Shown: positions 58,175 through 64,000 of the stretch, in pieces
Numbering within the stretch: position 1 is the stretch's first letter
Layout of the letters: every line of letters begins with the position of its first letter
Assembly (NCBI GenBank): GCA_902651635.1
Contig: CACRSC010000031.1
Location: 694,724-758,723, forward strand
Source of the DNA: Mastigamoeba balamuthi
Taxonomy: Eukaryota > Evosea > Mastigamoebida > Mastigamoebidae
Length of the DNA: 64,000 nucleotides
Direction of reading: 5' to 3'
Translations under genes and position numbers: made by a program
The notes under the pieces: generated by a model
What the model saw: only the letters and a program-made list of their open reading frames with translations
Database searches by the model: none
What the model was told of the DNA's origin: nothing

Positions 58175-59066
58175 CACAGCTGTTCCCCCGTTTCTGCCCT
58201 TTGCTTTGCCTCCTCTCTGATGTGCACAGCTCAGTGTCACATGACTGTGTCTCACTCACTCACACACACACACACACTCTCTCTCTCTCTCTCTGCAGGA
58301 GGGCTGAGACTGTGGCCTGGGTGAGGGGGATGGGGTGGGTGGCAGTGACAGCCCCAGTCCTTCCACTCGAGCAGTGATGACAACCAAACGCAACACTGCC
58401 AGTTCCCCATGCTGGGCTCGGAGGGACCACCCAGTTCATTGCTGTCATGCTCTCGCCACCTTCAATGCTACATGTGCCATCCCAGAAGACCAGCATGGCA
58501 GGTGGCCTGATCATCTGCATCTACCATTCAGATCTGATTGATAAACCTATTTTGCTCCTTCGGTTATCCCAGTTTTTATAGAATTCTCACAGCCTGCTGT
58601 TGCCTAGTCTGCCAGCTTACAGGTGTTCACCGCTGTCTCCCTCCACGTTGTGCGTTGTGCGTATGTTGTTGGGCAGATCCCCATCAAGACACTAAAGACT
58701 GTTGCACACTCGCCTGCAGGTGCTGTCCTTCCTTGTACTGCTGCCGCTCATTCACTGTCATAGCCATTGTCATCATTAACCCTCCCAATGTAGCACATCT
58801 TGGACTTGCTGGATCCAATCACAGTTGATCAGGAAGAGCTGAAATGGGCAGAGGTTTTCTCGTGGCCTCTTTTCCCCTCCACCCACAGTCCCCCTGCTCT
58901 GTCCTGGCAAAGCAGTCGAGGCCACAGATGCCCGCACCCCGATCTCTATCTCGCCCAATAAACTCAGCAATACTTGGTATGCTTGCCCAGCTGTTCTCGC
59001 CTGCTTGGTGCTGTGGGGACTGGGACCCCCCCCATTCTTGAACCATCTCTGAAACACATGCTGAGT
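58175..59066 (-). repeat. Long terminal inverted repeat, element B right (CpG-depleted)
   Basis: About 0.89 kb, reverse complement of the left repeat including its inner part beyond the (GA)n tract; that tract appears as (CA)n(CT)n at 58257-58296. Many CpG sites of the other copies read TpG or CpA here. Outer end CATGCTGAGT at 59057-59066. Confidence 0.85.
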
Positions 59067-59190
59067 ACTGCCCCTAGGCTTTTCATTTCGAATGTTATTG
59101 TCCTTGGCGAATTCCAAGGTTTGGTCCCTGATTCAGAGTAACGGCAATAATATCGCCGAAGATATCTCGAACGAGGCGTTGTCTGTAAAA

Positions 59191-59829
59191 ATGGTGTTCT
59201 GCCACCAGTGCGGGGCCAACAACCCCTCCGGCAACTTCTGCAACCAATGCGGCGCCAAGCTCCAGGCTCCGCCCACCTCCATCACGGACGCCCCTCGTGC
59301 GCGCCCGCCCGCTGTCCTGAGATTCGATCCCGCGTTACTAAAACCGCAACGGCCCACACAAAATCCGCAGCGCTGCGGGCGGTGCCCTCGTCGGCGCCCG
59401 AGACGGGCCCCATGTGCTACGGCTGCGGCAAGATGGTGGTGCCGTCGGACTCGTACGCCATCAGCGCGCTCGGGGGCAACTGGCACAAGGACTGCTTCAA
59501 GTGCTCCAAATGCGGCGAAAGTACAATTCCAAACTGAAATTCAATTTCAAATCTCCGCCGCCCTAACGGCCCGCTCGTGCGCAGAGCTGTTCTCGTTCTC
59601 TAAGTTCTTCGAGGACAACGGGAGGCCCGTCTGCAACAAGTGCAACCACAAGCAGGTGCCGTTCTGCGCGTCGTGCCACGAGAAGGTCGACGGCGAGTAC
59701 GTGATGACCAACAACAAGCCCTTCCACAAGGCGTGCTTCAAGTGCGCCAAGTGCGGGCAGCAGTTCGGCGAGGACGGCTTCTACGAGGACAGGGGCAAGC
59801 TCTGGCATCTCACCTGCGCCCTCCCGTGA
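59191..59829 (+). CDS. Zinc-ribbon plus double-LIM protein
   Basis: Exons 59191-59296, 59371-59520 and 59585-59829 give 166 aa. Residues 1-25 form a small zinc ribbon (VFCHQCGANNPSGNFCNQCG). LIM 1 starts MCYGCGKMVVPSDSY and runs WHKDCFKCSKCGE, continuing over the second intron to CNKC. LIM 2 is FCASCHEKVDGEYV, FHKACFKCAKCGQQF and ends WHLTCALP. LIM domains are protein-binding modules of actin and signalling adaptors; the leading ribbon is less usual. Introns are 74 and 64 nt. The gene begins 125 bp right of the TIR element. Confidence 0.88.
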   Translation: MVFCHQCGANNPSGNFCNQCGAKLQAPPTSITDAPRARPPAVLRFDPALLKPQRPTQNPQRCGRCPRRRPRRAPCATAAARWWCRRTRTPSARSGATGTRTASSAPNAAKVQFQTEIQFQISAALTARSCAELFSFSKFFEDNGRPVCNKCNHKQVPFCASCHEKVDGEYVMTNNKPFHKACFKCAKCGQQFGEDGFYEDRGKLWHLTCALP

Positions 59830-60043
59830 GTGGCCCGAGCGCCGGGTGGCCTCTGCCCTGTCCTTCGCTCGTCGATACTGCACACAGTGATCACCGCAGT
59901 GGACAACAACGCAGCCAAGTTCTCTCTTTCTGGCAAGGCTCTCTGCACGGGCTGCCACCGTGTGGGCAGGTCCTCACCATCCGCAATGCTGCAGGTATGC
60001 ATGGTTCTTAAGGCCACGGAGTGGCAAGAGTGGCATCAATTGA

Positions 60044-61541
60044 TTATCTGACACGCTTCTTCTTGGAGGGCGGAGGGGGCTGGGGGGCAGCCTGGGGGGC
60101 CTCATCGGCCGAGAGCATCTCGAGGAGCTGGGAGCGCAGGGAGACGAGCACCATGCGCTCGACCCACCTCAGGAAGGCCGCTGCACGGGCGTTGTACGGC
60201 AGGCTCTTGTCCTCTGCTGCGCGCTTGTCTGACGCCGGCGCCTCCTGCGACCCGTGGTACGTCTCGAGCTTGCAGTTGATGACGTCTACGACCGCCTGCA
60301 TGACCTCGTCGTAGGCCTCCTCGTCGTCGATGTCGCCGACGATGTCCTTGGTGGTCAGCCACTGCTCGTACTCGTCGTCGTCGAGCCCGCAGACAGAGAC
60401 GGCGGTCGACAGCCACGGCGGCGGCACGTCGCGGGCATCGAGGACGAACTCGGCGACGCAGCACGCCTCGAGGACAGCGTGGACCCTGCTCGCGGGGCAC
60501 TCGAGCGCCTTGGCGACGACGCCCTCGGGGATGACGACAGGGGCGACAGCGTTCTGCCCGCGGGACATGTCGAAGAAGCCGTAGCGCAGCAGAAGCTCCG
60601 CGGCAGAGAGGCCGGAGCCGTACGTGTTGAACACCTGGTCGCCCTTGGCGACATCGCGGGTGGTCTTGACTGCGAAGCACACCTCCGAGCCGGCAGAGGT
60701 CACGTGGTCGACGGTCACGTGGGGGGCCGCGGACGAGTGGTTGAAGAAGTCGACAATGGGGACGAGGTACGGCCCGTCGTCCCCCTGCTGGAAGCAGCGC
60801 GTCTCGACGATCGCTGCCGCGCGGCGGAAGGCGTCGTACGACGTGCACGAGGCCGGCCACCACAGAGGGCGCTGCTTGGCAATGGGCACGACGACGGTCT
60901 CGTAGTTCTCCTTGGTTCCGACGCCGAGCTCTGGAATGGCCGTGAGGACAAGGGGGCCGTGCTGCTGACTGCGGTACTCAACTCGGCGCGGGTCCGCTGA
61001 AGAGGAACGTGGCACGCAGGAGCTCGAGGTCCTGCGGGGGCCAGAACGCGGGCGTGGAGAACTCCCTCGGCAGCCTGCGGAGGTACGACACCAGGAACGA
61101 CGCGGCGTCGGTGCTGGGCGCCTTGCACCTCTCATCTGCGACCTCCTCCTGTGCACGAGCCACAGGGGGCGGAGCCACACAGCGTTACTGCGAGTGCACG
61201 GGGCCGACGCTCGCGAGGAGGAGCACGCAAGGGGCACGCACCTGAGCGACGGACAGGAGGTGCATCACGGCCAGCGCGGCCACGACGGGCTTGGAGGGCT
61301 TGGGGTCGTCGAGGCCCTCGAGGAAGTCCAGGGCCTCGTCGAGCGAGGGGAAGGGGCCGCTGTCCTTGCGGCCGTTGCGGTAGAGGCGCACGTAGGCGCT
61401 GACAGTGGCGACTGTGCGCCCCGCCTTGAGCGCGGCGGTGGCACGGACGCCCTGCCCCATCCCGGGGAACGTGGCGAAGAGGTCGAGGCCGTCGACCTTG
61501 TTAACCTTGCGCAGCTGCTCGACGTAGACGGCGTCCGCCAT
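60044..61541 (-). CDS. SET-domain protein lysine methyltransferase (SETD6/LSMT-like)
   Basis: Exons 61242-61541, 60983-61148 and 60044-60930 give 450 aa. A split SET domain is visible: LDLFATFPGMGQGVRATAAL at the start, an inserted helical region (FLVSYLRRLPREFSTPAFW), then the cofactor/substrate core VPIVDFFNHSSAAP and KGDQVFNTYGSGLSAAELLL with RYGFF. A C-terminal helical domain like the Rubisco LSMT substrate-binding domain follows, and the tail ends in KKKRVR. The NHS and NTYG motifs suggest an active methyltransferase of non-histone proteins. Introns are 93 and 52 nt. It is divergent from TEL2. Confidence 0.86.
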
Positions 61542-61769
61542 TCAGCCGCGACGTGCAGTAACACTGTGGTGGGAGGAGCGATGAAATCTGCTCTGTGATC
61601 TGACGTCATTTGGCAAGCAACGTCCCCGTTGGCATCAGCCAGCTCTGGTACTCTCATCAAAGGGGCATTATGGCTTCGCGATCGGTCATTGTTCTGAACC
61701 TGGAACTGAATCCTCCGAAAATATCTCCTGGATGAGATTTCCTCTAGATATTCAATTATATCTGCCCGC

Positions 61770-64000
61770 ATGTCCGAGTCCCGCGACACGCAAGACGAGC
61801 GCGACGACGGCACCGCGTTGAGGGCCGCCACGCGTAGCCTGCTCTCTGCGCAAGACCTCTGCGCGGTGCGTTCCGCCCTGGAGGCCGCCCGCGCTGCCGT
61901 GGCCTCGCTGCCGCCGTCGCCGTCGCCCCGCGCGGCCTCGGCCTACGCGACCCTCGCGGTCGCCGTGCTCCACAGGGCCCTGCCGGACTGGGCCTCCGCC
62001 ATGCCCTCGGCCGACCGAGAGCAGCTGCTCTCGCCCCTCTTCCCGAGCCGCGCGCCTGCGGTCGCCGCGCTGTCGTTCGCTGCGCTCTGCTCTGCGCTCT
62101 CTCTCCCGCCCGCGCTCGGTAAGCACCGTCCGGCTGCCTGCCAGCCCCCTGGGGGCGCTGACGCACTCCGAGGCGACAAGAGGACAGTGGGGCGCATCAT
62201 CTGCGAGCTTCTGGAGCCGTTCGTGTCCCGCGGGGCGTGTGGGTTCGCCAACGCCTGCGCGGGGCTCGTCGCGTCGCGGCGGACGCTGCAGCGACCGGAC
62301 GCCGAGCGGCTCCTCAGCGCGCTGTCGTCGCTGCCGTCGCGCGCCGGGAACGTCCTCGGGGTCGACGTCCCCGAGTGGCTCCACCCGCGCTGTGTCTTCC
62401 GGGAGGCCGCCCGCCAGGTCGCGGCCTCTGTCTCGGCCAGTGCCGGCAGCGACGAGCAGGGCCTCTTGTGCGAGTTTGCCGCCGAGCTTCTGGCCAAGTC
62501 CGCTGTTCAGGGTTGCGCTGCTGACGCCGTGCAGGAGGTCATCGACACGATGGTCCAGGGCTCTCCCGCAGCTGCTGCGATTACGCCCGCTGATCTGGGA
62601 GAGGGAGCTGGCCTGCGCCTGCTGCAGTGCGTGTTCCGCAGCCTCCCAGCGAGGGCAGTGGAGAACTGCCTGCTCGCCGTCGTTGGCCGTTACGCGCGCT
62701 GCAGCCCCGATGTCGTCGTCTCGTGCTGCAAGGGCGCCATGGAAGGCGCCGCTGCGTCGACGGCGCGGTTCGTGCTTGCAGAGAAGGCGACCACGTCTCA
62801 GACGCCCGTCGGTGACCTTGATGCCCTTGTTCGCGTTGTTTTGCCCCGCGTGGGTCTCGTCGACGCCGCCCTGACTTCCGTGGCTGCGTTGTGGGGTTCC
62901 CCGGCTTTCGTCCGCCACTGCGCGTACGACAGGCATTGCCGTACGTTGCCCTGACCTTTGCCAAGAGTTTCATTGTGTTTTCTCAGGGGTGTCCGATGCG
63001 ATGATCGGGCTACTGGAGACCGCGGGGAAGTCGAAGATGGAGGAGCTCGGGGTGGTACCCAAGGTTCTCGCGGGAATCAGCGAGCATATGAGCTCCTCCC
63101 TGTCGCGCGTCCGCAGACTCGGAATGGTAAGTACTCTTGCTATTGCTCCGTACGCTGCGAAGTCGGTTAACCTGGCTGGGGAGCACAACAATAGAAAGTT
63201 GCGGAGAAGTTCTCTATTGTGCTCGACCCCTCAAAGCCGCTTAAGTTCGACGAGCTGCTCGATGACAATGCAAACGACGAGCAGAAGGATGGCACCCCGA
63301 CTGAGGAGGCTTCGGCAGTTCCTGAGCTACCACCACAGCAGCCGAAACCGAAGGCCAAACCTGTCGTTCTGGCCCCAAAGGACATCGACCCGGACGAGCT
63401 CTTCATCCCCGGGGAGCAGCCCGACGACGCCCCGGATACAGAGGCGGGCGGTGACGATGACGACGGGCTGCAAGCCTACGACTTGACAGACGATACCAGC
63501 GACGTGGCCGGCGTCAGGGCGCCCGTTTACATCCGCCAGTGCCTCGCGATGCTCCAGAAGGACAGAGACAACGCCGACGCCATGGAAGCTGTACTCGGAG
63601 CTCTCCCGTCGATCGTTCGCAAAAGGCCCGATGACCTCGGTGCGAGCTGGGCTTTTGTTAGGTCCTTGTGCTCATCGCTTTGCCAGACGAGGTCTCGGAT
63701 TCGCTGTGCGCGCAGCTGCTCTACTTGGAAAACAAGTTCAACCAAGAGAACTTCCAGGAGCTGCGCTATCAGGCCATGCTTGCTCTTGCCGTGTGCTCTC
63801 CGAAGCCAGTTGCCAGGTATGTGCCCTGTTTTGAGTCTGCGCGGTTCTGACTTGTGCACACCCCTCAGGTATCTGACCACGCAGTTCTACGAGCCCAACC
63901 ATCAGCTGTCCACGCGGATGGACATACTCTGCGTCATCGCCGAGGCAGCACAGGAGCTCTCAGCGGTGCCCAAGGCCTTGCGCGCCAAGGCGCAGGAGAC
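61770..64000 (+). CDS. TEL2/TELO2 (telomere length regulation protein), 5' part
   Basis: Exons 61770-62118, 62173-62940, 62987-63126, 63195-63639, 63687-63816 and 63869 onward; the gene runs off the window. The N-terminal part is a helical solenoid (RIICELLEPFVSRGACGFAN, VRRLGMKVAEKFS). The conserved TELO2 C-terminal domain begins with LQAYDLTDDTSDVAGVRAPV, PDDLDEVSDSLCAQLLYLEN, NFQELRYQAMLALAV and YLTTQFYEPNHQLSTRMDIL. TEL2 forms the TTT complex with TTI1 and TTI2, which with Hsp90 matures PIKK kinases (TOR, ATM, ATR). The 54-nt first intron keeps the frame open and was placed by its GTAAGC donor and by loss of a Pro/Gly-rich insert. All phases agree. Confidence 0.9.

Larger units (their letters stand above)
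46466..59066. mobile_element. Long-TIR DNA transposon-like element B with nested retrotransposon
   Basis: Left inverted repeat 46466-about 47338 and right repeat about 58175-59066, both with the outer end ACTCAGCATG. Inside are the unknown 1.2-kb region, a broken F-box copy, 0.9 kb of unassigned AT-rich DNA, an inserted Ty3/gypsy element (50651-56647) and a transposase-like relic (about 56880-58170). Without the retrotransposon the element is about 6.6 kb. The right half shows strong loss of CpG. Pairing of these two repeats as one element is inference from order and from comparison with element A. Confidence 0.55.

Noticed and set aside
41299-59066. Polinton or other virus-like identity for the long-TIR elements
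   Set aside because: Long TIRs alone are not enough. I see no PolB, integrase, capsid or packaging ATPase outside the separate LTR retrotransposon.

Overview
The window is nuclear DNA from a GC-rich, intron-rich microbial eukaryote. Almost every gene is split by short spliceosomal introns (mostly 35-80 nt, GT-AG plus an unusual share of GC-AG). Genes are packed on both strands with short spacers, and a eukaryotic-type initiator tRNA is present. A Ras-GEF, a Ras-binding-domain PI3-kinase, a Mob1 protein, an expansin-like wall protein and two candidate axonemal proteins would suit a flagellated amoebozoan (an archamoeba such as Mastigamoeba is one guess), but the sequence alone cannot settle the species.

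Layout. 1-5.4 kb: 5' end of a TMEM62-like phosphoesterase (-), an expansin-like GPI protein (+), initiator tRNA-Met (-), a SAM-domain protein (-), polyubiquitin (+). 5.7-11.8 kb: two tandem WDR44-like WD40 genes and a PH-like/TPR/IFI6-27 fusion. 12-19.5 kb: a fused Rpn10-Rpn13 proteasome receptor (-), Mob1, TatD nuclease, a second initiator tRNA, RasGEF. 19.9-31.2 kb: nodulin-like MFS transporter, C2-protein kinase (-), LRR protein (-), J-protein (-), a degenerate DEAD-like ATPase (-), two small possibly ciliary proteins (-), cyclin L (-). 31.3-41.3 kb: tRNA-Ile(GAU), a perfect 10-bp tandem repeat, histidyl-tRNA synthetase with an added C1-like zinc finger (-), a PH-PH-PI3K (+), a membrane RING-CH ligase (+).

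41.3-59.1 kb is accessory DNA. A transposon-like element with inverted repeats of about 0.8-0.9 kb carries an F-box gene. It appears twice: an internally deleted copy (A, 41.3-45.3 kb) and a longer copy (B, 46.5-59.1 kb) into which a young Ty3/gypsy retrotransposon has inserted. Copy B starts just after a single N inside a duplicate of the last RING-CH exon, so an unmerged second haplotype is a serious possibility. 59.2-64 kb returns to host genes: a zinc-ribbon/LIM protein, a SET-domain methyltransferase (-) and TEL2 (+, running off the end).

I built exon models by hand from frame continuity and family conservation; for nearly all genes the summed exons are an exact multiple of three. Functional themes are ubiquitin/proteasome (polyubiquitin, Rpn10-13, RING-CH, F-box), Ras/PI3K signalling, translation (HisRS, tRNAs) and TEL2-PIKK maintenance. 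The genes are not operonic. The most novel items are the Rpn10-Rpn13 fusion, the HisRS-C1 fusion, the PH-PH-PI3K, the IFI6/27 fusion, the GC-AG introns and the long-TIR F-box element.
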